Assembly (NCBI RefSeq): GCF_009858245.1
Contig: NZ_VMSB01000001.1
Span: forward strand, 2,108,001-2,172,000
Source: Ornithinibacter aureus
GTDB lineage: Bacteria > Actinomycetota > Actinomycetes > Actinomycetales > Dermatophilaceae
Length of the DNA stretch: 64,000 bases
Direction of reading: 5' to 3'
Below are positions 8,309-16,856 of this stretch, one piece after another; the first letter of the stretch is position 1; every line of letters starts with the position of its first letter. Both the position numbers and the translations under genes were made by a program. The notes below the pieces were generated by a model. That model had not been told where the DNA came from and did no database searches. It saw only the letters and a program-made list of their open reading frames with translations.

Positions 8309-8450
8309 CGTACCTGGACTGACCTATTGGTCGATCTGGGTACCGCCCGCCGGATCAGGCCGTACCTGGACTGACCTATTGGTCGAACTGGGTACCGCCC
8401 GCCGGATCAGGCCGTACCTGGACTGACCTATTGGTCGATCTGGGTATGGA
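8309..8450. repeat. 52-bp tandem repeat with internal dyad, family C (three copies)
   Basis: Three head-to-tail units start at 8309, 8361 and 8413; the period is exactly 52 bp and the third unit is shortened. Each unit begins with a 34-bp near-palindrome running from GTACC through GACC-TATT-GGTC to GGTAC. The same 34-bp module occurs twice more, inverted, inside the glycerate kinase gene at 22693-22771. The array fills the gap between the convergent bpa and FAD dehydrogenase genes and reaches the stop codon of the latter; the unit's GGATCAGGC equals the dehydrogenase 3' end, so the expansion probably arose from that gene's terminus. Confidence 0.9.
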
Positions 8451-10127
8451 TCAGGCGGTGGCGGCGGCTGCTGCGCGACCCGCAGCCCGACCGCTGAACA
8501 GGCAGCCGCCGACGAAGGTCCCCTCGAGCGCGCGGTACCCGTGCACGCCACCACCGCCGAACCCGGAGACCTCACCCGCGGCGTAGAGACCGGGCACCGG
8601 CTCACCCAAGGGGTCGAGCACCCGCCCGGTCAGGTCGGTGTGCAGCCCGCCGAGGGTCTTGCGGGAGAGCACCCGCAGGCGCACGGCCACGAGCGGCCCG
8701 CGCTTGGGGTCGAGGATGCGGTGCAGCGGGAAGGCCCGCTTCGTCAGCTTGTCACCGCGGTAACCGCGCGCCACCCGGATCGCGGCGACCTGCGCGTCCT
8801 TGGTGTAGGCGTTGTCGACCTGCCGGTCGCGCTCGACGATCTGGCGCTCGATGTGCGCCGGGTCCAGCGGTGCGTGGGGGGTCAGCTCGTTCATCTTCGC
8901 GACGAGCTCACCGATGGTGTCGGCGGTCAACCAGTCCTCACCGTGGTCGAGGAACGCCTGCACCGAGGGCTGGACCGCGGTGATCGGCCGCTTCAGCACG
9001 TCGCGGTAGCGGCGCTGGGTCAGGTCGAGGTTCTGCTCCGAGCCCGACAGCGCGAACTCCTTGCCGGCGAGCGCCCGGTTGAGGATGAACCACGAGTGCT
9101 CGACCCCGGTGTGCTGGAGGTGATCCAGCGTCCCCAGGGTGTCGAACCCCGGGAAGTACGGGGCGGGCAGCCGGTCACCGCGACCGTCGAACCACATCGC
9201 GCTCGGCCCGGCGAGGATCCGGATGGCATGGCCCGGCCAGACCGGGTCCCAGTTGCGCACGCCCTCGACGTAGTGCCACATGCGGTCGCGGTTGACCACG
9301 GCACCCCCGGCTGCCTCGGTGATGGCGAGCATCCGTCCGTCGACGTAGGCGGGCACACCGGTCAGCATGTCGGTCGGCGCCTCCCCCAGCCGCTGCGGCC
9401 AGTTGGCCCGCACCAGGTCGTGGTTGCCGCCGATGCCGCCGGAGGTCACGACGACGGCCTGGCCGCCGTACTCGAACTCGCCCTCGACGTCGCGGTTGCT
9501 CGCGACGCCACGGGGCGACGAATCGGGCGCCAGCACCGACCCCCGAACCCCCGTCACCACACCACTGGAGCGCACCAGCTGGTCGACCCGGTGCCGCGGC
9601 CGGTAGATCACCCGGCCGGCGGCGATGTGGTCACGCACCCGCTGCTCGAACGGCGCGACCACCCCGGTGCCGGTGCCCCACGGGATGTGGAAGCGCGGCA
9701 CCGAGTTGCCGTGCCCGCCACTCGTGCCGTCTCCCCGCTCGGCCCAGCCGACGACCGGGAAGAACGAGATGCCGCGCTCGCGCAGCCACGACCGCTTCTC
9801 ACCGGCAGCCCACTCGACGTAGGCCCGCCCCCACTGCTGCCCCCAGTGGTCGGGACCGGGGCTGCCGTCGGGGTTGGTCAGGCGGTCCCAGCCCGCGGTG
9901 CCCTGCCAGTCCTGCCAGGCGAGCTCGAGCGAGTCCGAGATCCCCATGCGGCGCTGTTCCGGGCTGTCCACGAGGAACAACCCGCCGAAGCTCCACCAGG
10001 CCTGACCCCCGAGGTTGGCCTCGCTCTCCTGGTCGAGCAGCACCACCGAGCGGCCCGCATCGGCGAGCTCACACGTGGCGACGAGGCCGGCGAGGCCGGC
10101 ACCCACGACAACGGCGTCGGCATCCAT
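8451..10127 (-). CDS. FAD-binding dehydrogenase (KstD/fumarate-reductase-like flavoprotein)
   Basis: A 558-residue flavoprotein. The N-terminal dinucleotide-binding motif is VVVGAGLAGLVATCELA, followed by an acidic strand end and the flavin-phosphate region NLGGQAWWSFGGLF. The C-terminal GLYAAGEVSGFGGGGVHG is the second FAD contact and is characteristic of the fumarate reductase/ketosteroid dehydrogenase superfamily. Length matches the actinobacterial 'FAD-binding dehydrogenase' group, whose substrate is not firmly assigned. No signal peptide is seen, so it is probably cytoplasmic. It is leftward, 21 bp downstream of the HAD phosphatase gene, and may be cotranscribed with it. Confidence 0.85.
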   Translation of the reverse strand: MDADAVVVGAGLAGLVATCELADAGRSVVLLDQESEANLGGQAWWSFGGLFLVDSPEQRRMGISDSLELAWQDWQGTAGWDRLTNPDGSPGPDHWGQQWGRAYVEWAAGEKRSWLRERGISFFPVVGWAERGDGTSGGHGNSVPRFHIPWGTGTGVVAPFEQRVRDHIAAGRVIYRPRHRVDQLVRSSGVVTGVRGSVLAPDSSPRGVASNRDVEGEFEYGGQAVVVTSGGIGGNHDLVRANWPQRLGEAPTDMLTGVPAYVDGRMLAITEAAGGAVVNRDRMWHYVEGVRNWDPVWPGHAIRILAGPSAMWFDGRGDRLPAPYFPGFDTLGTLDHLQHTGVEHSWFILNRALAGKEFALSGSEQNLDLTQRRYRDVLKRPITAVQPSVQAFLDHGEDWLTADTIGELVAKMNELTPHAPLDPAHIERQIVERDRQVDNAYTKDAQVAAIRVARGYRGDKLTKRAFPLHRILDPKRGPLVAVRLRVLSRKTLGGLHTDLTGRVLDPLGEPVPGLYAAGEVSGFGGGGVHGYRALEGTFVGGCLFSGRAAGRAAAAATA

Positions 10128-10148
10128 TGGTGCACCCTAGCGGCGACG

Positions 10149-10820
10149 TCAGACGTGCACGCGCAGCCGCCCCTGCTCGACCTCGGTCGACAGGTGTGCG
10201 ACGTCGGGGACGACGACCCCGGCCAGTTCACGAAGCTCCTCGGGCGCGGTGGTGCTCGTCACCGCAACGAGGCCACGGCATCCGGCCTCACGTGCCGCCC
10301 GCAACCCGGCCATCGAGTCCTCGATGACGACGCACTCCCCCGGATCCACGCCGAGCAGGCGGGCGCCGAGCAGCCACGGGTCGGGCCAGGGCTTCCCGCG
10401 CTCGACGTCGGATGCCGTGACGACCACCGGCGGGTGGACGAGCCCGGTCGCCGCGATGCGTGCCTCGGCGAGGTCGCGCGTGCCCGACGTGACGATGGCC
10501 GTGGGAACGGATGCGTCGGCGAGTGCCCGAAGGAGTTCGGCGGCACCGGGCAGTACGACGATGTCGTCGACGTCGGCCACCTCGATCTCACGGATGCGCA
10601 GGTGCGCCTGCTCGCGCTGCTCGGGGGGAAGCAGCCCTTCGATGACGTTGGCGGCGGTCACCCCGTGCATCCCGCGCAACCGCATGGGGTCGACGCCGAA
10701 CTCGCCACACCACCGGATCCACGAGCGTTCGACGGCGGCGATCGAGTCGACGAGCGTGCCGTCGAGGTCGAGGAGCACGCCCTCGAAGGGGGCGTCGAAC
10801 GCTGCTGAGGCATCGGGCAT
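10149..10820 (-). CDS. HAD-superfamily sugar-phosphate phosphatase
   Basis: A 223-residue haloacid-dehalogenase hydrolase. Motif I is LLDLDGTLVDS with the nucleophile and acid/base Asp pair, motif II is AIVTSGT, motif III is the Lys in GKPWPDPW and motif IV is VVIEDSMAG. The helical cap following motif I (about residues 25-95) marks subfamily IA, as in beta-phosphoglucomutase and 2-deoxyglucose-6-phosphate phosphatase; a sugar phosphate is the likely substrate. ATG 10820 was chosen because the upstream in-frame extension has no family similarity. The start lies 36 bp from the divergent metallophosphoesterase gene. Confidence 0.9.
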   Translation of the reverse strand: MPDASAAFDAPFEGVLLDLDGTLVDSIAAVERSWIRWCGEFGVDPMRLRGMHGVTAANVIEGLLPPEQREQAHLRIREIEVADVDDIVVLPGAAELLRALADASVPTAIVTSGTRDLAEARIAATGLVHPPVVVTASDVERGKPWPDPWLLGARLLGVDPGECVVIEDSMAGLRAAREAGCRGLVAVTSTTAPEELRELAGVVVPDVAHLSTEVEQGRLRVHV

Positions 10821-10856
10821 GAGGGCAACCCTAGGTGCCGGACCTAGGGTTGAGGC

Positions 10857-12983
10857 ATGCCCGCACGCAGGGGACGGCCCCGCACTGCCGTGCTCAGTGC
10901 GACGGTCGCCGTCGTGGCGCTCGTCGGCGGTTGGACGTGGGCTGCCGCCCTCCAACCCGGCGGCTTCGACGCCCGGTCCGAGACGATCAGTGCCCTCGCC
11001 GCCTCGGCCACCCCGCACCGCTGGGTCATGACCGCCGCGCTCGTCGTGACCGGGCTGGCCCACGTCGTCACGGCCTGGGCCCTCGGATCAGCCCAGCGCA
11101 CCGGGCGCGCGATCCTCGCCGCTGGTGGTGTCGCGACCCTGCTCGTCGCCGCCGTGCCGTTGCCGTCGCGCGCCGAGTCCTCGGCCGCGCACACGGCGGT
11201 CGCCACGGCATCCGTCGTCCTGCTCGGCATCTGGCCGTGGTTCGCCGCCAGGCAGGGCGGTGCGCGGGTGCTCACCCACCGCGTCGCGCGCACGGCGGCC
11301 GTGGTGCTCACGGCATCCGTCGCGACTCTCGCACTGGGGCTGAGCAGCGCGTCCTTCGGGCTCCACGAACGGGTGGTCGCCGCCCTGACGGTCCTCTGGC
11401 CGCTCGTCACGGCGACCGGGGTCTGGTGGTGGGCCGGTCACCGGATCGGCTCGCGTCGGGTCCGTCAGGCCCTCGGCTTGCTCGCCGTGACCGTGACGTG
11501 CATCGCGGCCGGCGTCATCGCGACGACGGTTGCACCCGCGACGGCCCACACCCGCAACTACCAGGCCACGGTCACGCTGGACCCCGACCCGACCCACCTC
11601 GGCCAGATCCTCGCCACCACGGCGTTCGGCGACCTCGAACTCGGCTTCTCCGGGGTCGCCCCCGGCATCCGCTCCGTGCCACAGGTGAACGCGAGCATCG
11701 CCGACGAGCTGTCCCGCCCCAACGTCAGCCTCGCGTCGCTGCGCCCCGGACCGGCCGAGCTGAGCGAGGCCATCCGCGAGGTGGCCGTCGACGTCCTGCT
11801 GCGCTTCGCCCTCGGCGGGCTCGTGCTGATCGGCGCGGTGGTGGGGGCGGATGCCCTGCTGCGCCGCCGTCGCCCTCGCCTCACCCTCGTCGTCGCGTGC
11901 GGCACGGGGTGGGTGCTGGCCACCACGCTGACGGCGGCCTCGCTGTACGCGACCTACCAACCGCAGCGCCAGGAGACCTTCACCTCGACCGGCATCCTCG
12001 GCACCCTGCAGCGCAACCAGGGCATCCTGTCCGACGTCGAGGCCAGGGCCACCCAGGTCGCCCCGTACCTGCGCAACGTCATCGCGCTGTCGACGGCGCT
12101 TCAGCAGAAGTACTCGGCAGCGCCGCTGGAGGCCGACACCGCGCTGCGCGCCCTGCTCGTCAGTGACATCCACGGCGGCAACCAGTACCCGCTGATGCGC
12201 ACGATCGTTCAGGAGGAGTCGGTCGACGTCGTCATCGACGCCGGTGACCTGCTCAACTTCGGCACCGTTGCCGAGGGTGAGGCGGCGGGCATCTTCAGCG
12301 GCATCGAGTCCCTGGGCGTGCCCTACCTGTTCGTGCGGGGCAACCACGACGCCACGAGCGCGACCGACACCGCCGTGCTGGCCCGGCTCGCGCAGGTGCC
12401 GAACGTCGTGCTGCTCGAGCCGACGCCCGGCGAGTACACCGAGGCCACCATCGGCGGCATCACGATCTCGGGGTTCAACGACCCCCGCTGGTTCGGCGAC
12501 TCCGGCACCGGCTCACCCGCGAAGCAGGTGCCCGCCCGCGAAGCGTTCGTCGCCGCGTTCGGGGGGCGGACGGCATCCGACGTGGTCGTGAGCCACGAAC
12601 CGTGGGCGCTGAAGGGGGTTGAGGGCGGGGTGCTCGTCAACGGTCACATGCACTCCACCGACCTCGAGGGCAACCGTGTGCAGGTCGGCACCTTCACCGG
12701 CGGTGGCCCGGTCACCCACTTCGTCGAGCAGGCGCCCGGGGAGGAACTGGTCGGGCAGCCGTCGGCCTTCGACGTGCTGACGTTCGGCACGAACTGCCGC
12801 CTCGCGACACTGACGCGCTACCGGTACAGCAACGTCATCGAGGGACGGCCGAGCTACGACGGGGTGCAGCTCGTCAACGGGTCGCGGATCGACCGGCGCG
12901 AGGTGGACCCCGAGCGGGTGTGCTCGCGCGACGAGGCGCTCACGACGGCCACGGTGCTGCCGGCCTCCGCCCCCTCACCCTGA
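10857..12983 (+). CDS. DUF998-like membrane domain fused to a metallophosphoesterase
   Basis: A 708-residue protein with two distinct parts. Residues 1-200 form about six membrane helices with the DUF998 signature GGFDARSETISALAA and PHRWVMTAALVVTGLAH. After two further helices (about 222-242 and 320-342) and a helix near 352-370, residues 430-690 form a calcineurin-like phosphoesterase with SDIHGGN, DAGDLL, GNHD, SHEPW and GHMHS as metal ligands. The segment between (LASLRPGPAELSEAIREVA) is typical of actinobacterial membrane-anchored metallophosphoesterases. The enzyme domain should face outside the cell and hydrolyse an unknown phosphoester. The fusion to a DUF998 domain is unusual; the substrate is unassigned. 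Confidence 0.8.
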   Translation: MPARRGRPRTAVLSATVAVVALVGGWTWAAALQPGGFDARSETISALAASATPHRWVMTAALVVTGLAHVVTAWALGSAQRTGRAILAAGGVATLLVAAVPLPSRAESSAAHTAVATASVVLLGIWPWFAARQGGARVLTHRVARTAAVVLTASVATLALGLSSASFGLHERVVAALTVLWPLVTATGVWWWAGHRIGSRRVRQALGLLAVTVTCIAAGVIATTVAPATAHTRNYQATVTLDPDPTHLGQILATTAFGDLELGFSGVAPGIRSVPQVNASIADELSRPNVSLASLRPGPAELSEAIREVAVDVLLRFALGGLVLIGAVVGADALLRRRRPRLTLVVACGTGWVLATTLTAASLYATYQPQRQETFTSTGILGTLQRNQGILSDVEARATQVAPYLRNVIALSTALQQKYSAAPLEADTALRALLVSDIHGGNQYPLMRTIVQEESVDVVIDAGDLLNFGTVAEGEAAGIFSGIESLGVPYLFVRGNHDATSATDTAVLARLAQVPNVVLLEPTPGEYTEATIGGITISGFNDPRWFGDSGTGSPAKQVPAREAFVAAFGGRTASDVVVSHEPWALKGVEGGVLVNGHMHSTDLEGNRVQVGTFTGGGPVTHFVEQAPGEELVGQPSAFDVLTFGTNCRLATLTRYRYSNVIEGRPSYDGVQLVNGSRIDRREVDPERVCSRDEALTTATVLPASAPSP

Positions 12984-12984
12984 C

Positions 12985-13875
12985 TCAGGGGCGCAGGGTC
13001 GCGCGGTGGGCCACGTGGGCCTTGGGCACGTCCCCACAACTCAGCGGGGCGTCGGGCAGGGCCTGCGTCACGACGTCGACGATCACCCGGGCCGGGAGCG
13101 AGCCGCGGCCGTAGACCTCGACCTTGGTGTGGTCACCGTCGGTGTCGGCTGCCCCCGGGACGAGGTCGTCGAGGTCGGCCGGGCCGTGCTCGGCCAACAC
13201 CGCGGCCAGGGCTGCCTGCACCGGCGGGTCCCATCGGGTGGTCCCCCGCAGGAAGCGAGCGTCGGTGCGCCCAGCACGGTGCGCGGTCACGGCGGCCAGC
13301 GCGTTGACGGGGTCGAGCTGGCCGAAGCAGGCACCGTCGGGCAACGACAGGAGCGTGCCGGCGAACCGGTGCCCACCGAGGTGGGTGCACTCCCAGACCT
13401 CCTCGGGCAGGGCCTTGGCCAGAGTGGCCGCGATCGGCCGACCACGCACCGCGCAGCAGGCGTCCCGGGTGGCGTGGGTGCACACGAGCACCATCGGGTC
13501 GGCGTCCTCGTCGCTGCCGGACAACGGCATCCCCAGGGCATGTGCCGCCTCGCGCAGGTCGTCGGCGGTCCGCCAGGCTCCCCTGACTCGGGTGCGGCGG
13601 ATGGTGTCGATCGCGAACCACGAGTGCGGGTCCTCACCGGGCAGGCGGCGGCCAGGACGGCGCACGAGCAGGACCTTGCCCCCGAACGAGGCGCAGATCC
13701 GCTCGATCTCGTCGGCGAGGGATGCCGTGAGCGGGGGCGTGGTGAGCGGCTTCTTCGCCCACGGGCCCTGGTGCTCGATGAGCAGCCAGCGCGACGCGAC
13801 GGGGGCACTGCCCGCCAGCGGGTCACCACGGTGACGCGAGGCGGCGGAACAGCGAGAGAGATCGGTCAGGGCCAC
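12985..13875 (-). CDS. Sucrase/ferredoxin-like family protein
   Basis: A 296-residue cytoplasmic protein of the Suc_Fer-like (thioredoxin-fold ferredoxin) family. The cluster-binding part is visible as CTHATRDACCAVRGRP near the middle followed by CTHLGGHRFAGT, i.e. two Cys plus His-containing segments that in relatives hold a 2Fe-2S cluster. The N-terminal half carries a conserved WLLIEHQGPW segment. The start is GTG 13875 (MALTDLSRCSAASR). It is convergent with and nearly abuts the phosphoesterase gene. The physiological role of the family is uncertain; an electron-transfer or redox function is inferred. Confidence 0.82.
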   Translation of the reverse strand: MALTDLSRCSAASRHRGDPLAGSAPVASRWLLIEHQGPWAKKPLTTPPLTASLADEIERICASFGGKVLLVRRPGRRLPGEDPHSWFAIDTIRRTRVRGAWRTADDLREAAHALGMPLSGSDEDADPMVLVCTHATRDACCAVRGRPIAATLAKALPEEVWECTHLGGHRFAGTLLSLPDGACFGQLDPVNALAAVTAHRAGRTDARFLRGTTRWDPPVQAALAAVLAEHGPADLDDLVPGAADTDGDHTKVEVYGRGSLPARVIVDVVTQALPDAPLSCGDVPKAHVAHRATLRP

Positions 13876-13977
13876 TGTTCGATGCTACGCGGCGGTTTCG
13901 CGAATCTCGCACCACGAGGGGCCGCGAGGGTGGACTCTGGGTGAGCCGCAGGACCCTGCTGATTCGAGGAGACCCCC

Positions 13978-15027
13978 ATGGCCCGACGACGTGCCCTGTC
14001 CACCGCAGCCCTCGCCGCCACCGCGGCCCTCGTGGTCTCGGCCGCACCAGCCCATGCCGCGGCTCCGTCCTACGTCGCGCTCGGCGACAGCTACTCCTCG
14101 GGCACGGGCACCCGCAGCTACATCTCGGACGGCACGAGCTGCCTGCGATCGGTGTACGCCTACCCCTCGCTCATCGCCTCGGCCAAGGGGTACGCCCTGA
14201 ACTTCCGGGCCTGTTCGGGCGCGAAGATCGCCGACGTCACGAACACCCAGCTCTCCGCCCTGAACTCCAGCACGGCCTACGTGAGCATCTCGATCGGCGG
14301 CAACGACGCCGGCTTCGCGAGCGTGCTGACCACGTGTGCCCAGCCGGCGTGGCTCAGCAACTGCAACGGAGCCATCGACAAGGCCCAGACCTACGTGAAC
14401 CAGACCCTGCCCGGCGCGCTGAACACCCTTTATGCCGGCATCAAGGCCCGGGCGCCCCAGGCGAAGGTGACCGTCGTCGGGTACCCGCGCATCTTCAACG
14501 GGGTGGACTGCAACCTGCTCACGTGGTTCTCCTCGAGCGAGATGACCCGCCTGAACGCCATGGCCGACCTGGTGAACTCCACGACGAAGGCCCGGGCCAC
14601 CGCGGCCGGCTTCTCCTTCGCCAACCCCACGACCCCGTTCGTCGGCCACGCGGTGTGCTCGAGCTCGGAGTGGATCAACGGGCTGTCCAACCCGATCCAG
14701 GAGTCCTACCACCCCAACCGCACCGGCCAGGCGAGCGGCTACACCCCCACGGTCAGCCCGTATCTCACCGGCTCGACGGTCACCGCCACGGCAACCCTGC
14801 TCACCACGGCCAAGGGCTCCACGAAGAGGTTGGCCGACCAGCAGAGGCGCTACGCGGCATCCGATCGCGCCATCAAGCCGGCACTCGTGCTGGCACCCGA
14901 CCTGAGCACCCCCGCGGCGAAGGCGGCCGCGAAGAAGGCCGGGGTCGACCTGTCGAGCCGGGCCAGCATCGACGCCGCCGACCGGGTGTACTCGGCGCGT
15001 CAGGCAGCGGAGTTCGCGGCCCGCTGA
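13978..15027 (+). CDS. Secreted SGNH/GDSL-family lipase or esterase
   Basis: A 349-residue secreted hydrolase. The N-terminus ARRRALSTAALAATAAL with a cut after AHA (about residue 30) is a clear signal peptide. Block I is ALGDSYSSGTG with the nucleophile Ser, block III is SIGGNDAGF, and block V has the catalytic His in SYHPNRTGQ (about residue 245). Spaced Cys residues fit the disulfides of actinobacterial SGNH lipases such as the Streptomyces enzyme. About 80 residues after block V, rich in Lys/Ala, extend beyond the usual catalytic domain and may bind the wall. The ATG follows GAGGAGACCCCC, a strong ribosome site. It is transcribed with or just upstream of xylulokinase (17 bp gap). Confidence 0.9.
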   Translation: MARRRALSTAALAATAALVVSAAPAHAAAPSYVALGDSYSSGTGTRSYISDGTSCLRSVYAYPSLIASAKGYALNFRACSGAKIADVTNTQLSALNSSTAYVSISIGGNDAGFASVLTTCAQPAWLSNCNGAIDKAQTYVNQTLPGALNTLYAGIKARAPQAKVTVVGYPRIFNGVDCNLLTWFSSSEMTRLNAMADLVNSTTKARATAAGFSFANPTTPFVGHAVCSSSEWINGLSNPIQESYHPNRTGQASGYTPTVSPYLTGSTVTATATLLTTAKGSTKRLADQQRRYAASDRAIKPALVLAPDLSTPAAKAAAKKAGVDLSSRASIDAADRVYSARQAAEFAAR

Positions 15028-15044
15028 CGCGCTACCGTCGCGGG

Positions 15045-16553
15045 GTGCCCACGGACAACCAGGCCGATCGCCCGCTCGTCGCCGGAGTCGACTCCTCCAC
15101 CCAGTCGTGCAAGGTGGTGGTGTGTGACGCGGTGACCGGTGAGGTCGTGCGCACGGGTCGCGCCAGCCACCCCGACGGCACCGAGGTCGACCCGCGCCAC
15201 TGGTGGTCGGCGTGGCAGGAGGCCAGCGGTGGCGGCCTGCTCGACGGCGTCAGCGCGATCGCCGTCGGCGGGCAGCAGCACGGGATGGTGCTGTTGGACG
15301 AGTCGGATGCCGTGGTGCGGCCGGCGCTGTTGTGGAACGACACCCGCTCGGCGGGGCCTGCGGACGACCTCGTGGCCGAGCTCGGCGCGCAGGCCTGGGC
15401 CGACGCGACCGGGGTCGTGCCCGTGGCTGCGACGACGGTCAGCAAGCTGCGCTGGATGGCCGACCACGAGCCCGAGAACCTGGCCCGGGCCGCCACGTGC
15501 GTGCTGCCGCACGACTGGCTGACCGGGCGCATCCTCGGTGCGGGCGGGGGCGGTGCGGGAGGCGCGGGCGGTGCGGGAGGCGCGGGCGGTGCGGGAGGCG
15601 CGGGCGGTGCGCCCACGGCATCCGCCACGTCCCGCCCGTGGACCACGGATGCCGGGGACGCCTCCGGCACCGGCTACTGGTCGGCGGGCACCCGGTCGTA
15701 CCGCGAGGACCTGCTCGCCCTCGCCACGCGCGGCGCCGACCTCGCCGTGCCGCGGGTGGCGGGGCCGTCCGAGGTCGTCGGCCACACGGCATCCGGCCTC
15801 GCCGTGGCAGCGGGGACGGGCGACAACATGGGCGCAGCGCTGGGGCTCGGGTTGGTACCCGGCGACGTCGTCGTCTCGCTCGGCACGAGTGGCACGGCGT
15901 TCGCCCGCACCGACGTCGCGAGCGCCGACCCGAGCGGCTCGCTGCAGTCGTTCGCCGACGCCGAGGGCGGGTTCCTACCCCTGGTGTGCACGCTCAACGC
16001 CGCCCGTGTGCTCGGGGCGGGTGCCGCCATGCTGAACACCGACCACGCCGGGCTCGACCGGTTGGCGCTGGCTGCGGCGCCCGGTGCTGGCGGGCTGACG
16101 CTGCTTCCCTACCTCGACGGAGAGCGCACGCCGAACCTGCCGGCGGCCACGGGGTCGCTGCACGGCCTGACCCGCTCGAACGCGACGCCCGAGAACCTCG
16201 CGCGGGCCGTCGTCGAGGGCATGCTCCTCGGGCTCGCGGCGGCGGTGGATGCCGTGCGCGCAGCCGGGTGCCCCGTGCACCGGGTGCTGCTCATCGGCGG
16301 TGCGGCCGCGTCGGTCGCCGTGCAGGAGGTGGCCGCCGACGTGTTCGGCGTGCCCGTGGCTGTGCCGGGCGCGGGTGAGTACGTCGCGGTCGGTGCGGCG
16401 CGGCAGGCCGCGTGGGCTCTGGCCGGGGGCGAGGCGCCTCCGGTCTGGGACGTCGCCGTCGACGTCACGGTCGAGCCCGACGAGGCCGGGCGCGCGCGGG
16501 CCGCCGAGGTGCGTGGCCGCTACGCGGCGACGGTGGCGGCTACGTACCCCTGA
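15045..16553 (+). CDS. xylB: Xylulokinase (FGGY carbohydrate kinase)
   Basis: A 502-residue sugar kinase that phosphorylates D-xylulose to feed the pentose phosphate pathway. Residues 10-230 are the FGGY N-domain (GVDSSTQSCKVVV for phosphate binding, then GGQQHGMVLLD and LWNDTRS, typical of XylB). The C-domain has LGTSGTAF, LPYLDGERTPN and the adenosine motif LLIGGAAAS. The GTG start at 15045 is the first that gives the family N-terminus. Between LPHDWLTGRILG and the residues WTTDAGDASGTG, where homologues have a short turn, lies a Gly/Ala insertion encoded by an 18-bp minisatellite. No xylose isomerase or transporter is adjacent. Confidence 0.9.
   Translation: MPTDNQADRPLVAGVDSSTQSCKVVVCDAVTGEVVRTGRASHPDGTEVDPRHWWSAWQEASGGGLLDGVSAIAVGGQQHGMVLLDESDAVVRPALLWNDTRSAGPADDLVAELGAQAWADATGVVPVAATTVSKLRWMADHEPENLARAATCVLPHDWLTGRILGAGGGGAGGAGGAGGAGGAGGAGGAPTASATSRPWTTDAGDASGTGYWSAGTRSYREDLLALATRGADLAVPRVAGPSEVVGHTASGLAVAAGTGDNMGAALGLGLVPGDVVVSLGTSGTAFARTDVASADPSGSLQSFADAEGGFLPLVCTLNAARVLGAGAAMLNTDHAGLDRLALAAAPGAGGLTLLPYLDGERTPNLPAATGSLHGLTRSNATPENLARAVVEGMLLGLAAAVDAVRAAGCPVHRVLLIGGAAASVAVQEVAADVFGVPVAVPGAGEYVAVGAARQAAWALAGGEAPPVWDVAVDVTVEPDEAGRARAAEVRGRYAATVAATYP
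15552..15611 (+). repeat. 18-bp in-frame minisatellite inside xylB
   Basis: The unit GGTGCGGGAGGCGCGGGC is repeated three times without error (15552-15569, 15570-15587, 15588-15605) and followed by a partial GGTGCG. It encodes repeated Gly-Ala-Gly-Gly-Ala-Gly and keeps the reading frame because 18 is a multiple of three. It sits in a loop between conserved blocks, so copy-number change would alter only loop length. Confidence 0.95.
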
Positions 16554-16610
16554 CGGCTCAAGGTCTGCGCCGGTCTGGGGTGTTTCCTGAGAGCCGGGGG
16601 TAGGTACCTG

Positions 16611-16750
16611 CTCCAGCACCCCTTGCGCCGCGCAAGGAATCCCCTCACCACCGCAACGACTCCCTCACAGCACCTCCCAGCTCCAGCACCCCTTGCGCCG
16701 CGCAAGGAATCCCTTCACCACCGCAAGAACCCCTCACAGCACCCCCTACA
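16611..16750. repeat. Tandem pair of family B intergenic repeats
   Basis: Two 70-bp direct repeats (16611-16680 and 16681-16750), about 90% alike, fill most of the 303-bp gap between xylB and the convergent glgC-like gene. Each begins CTCCAGCACCCCTTGCG, contains the small hairpin CCTTGCG-CCG-CGCAAGG and the core GCAAGGAATCCC, and ends CTCACAGCACC. The core recurs at 32591-32662, 39009-39083 and 63684-63741, and in weaker form near 19516-19590. Nothing else was recognised between 16751 and 16856. Confidence 0.85.
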
Positions 16751-16856
16751 CCTCTCACAGGTTCGGCCAGCGAGGCCGGCACACGCGGCCGTCGACTCGA
16801 AACGGGCTTGACCTCGGCCCGCTGGCGCGGAAATCAGCCCATCGACCTCGCGACTG

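Noticed and set aside
8309-8450. Tandem repeats that might be read as a CRISPR array
   Set aside because: The whole 52-bp unit is repeated without unique spacers and there are no cas genes, so it is a tandem repeat.
8541-10808. A 755-codon open frame on the plus strand opposite the FAD dehydrogenase and HAD genes
   Set aside because: It is antisense to two genes with clear motifs, and its translation is Arg/Gly/Val/Asp-rich low complexity with no family features, as expected for a high-GC shadow.
13941-15044. Extension of the xylulokinase frame across the SGNH lipase gene
   Set aside because: The lipase has a signal peptide and all catalytic blocks in its own frame; GTG 15045 begins the kinase.
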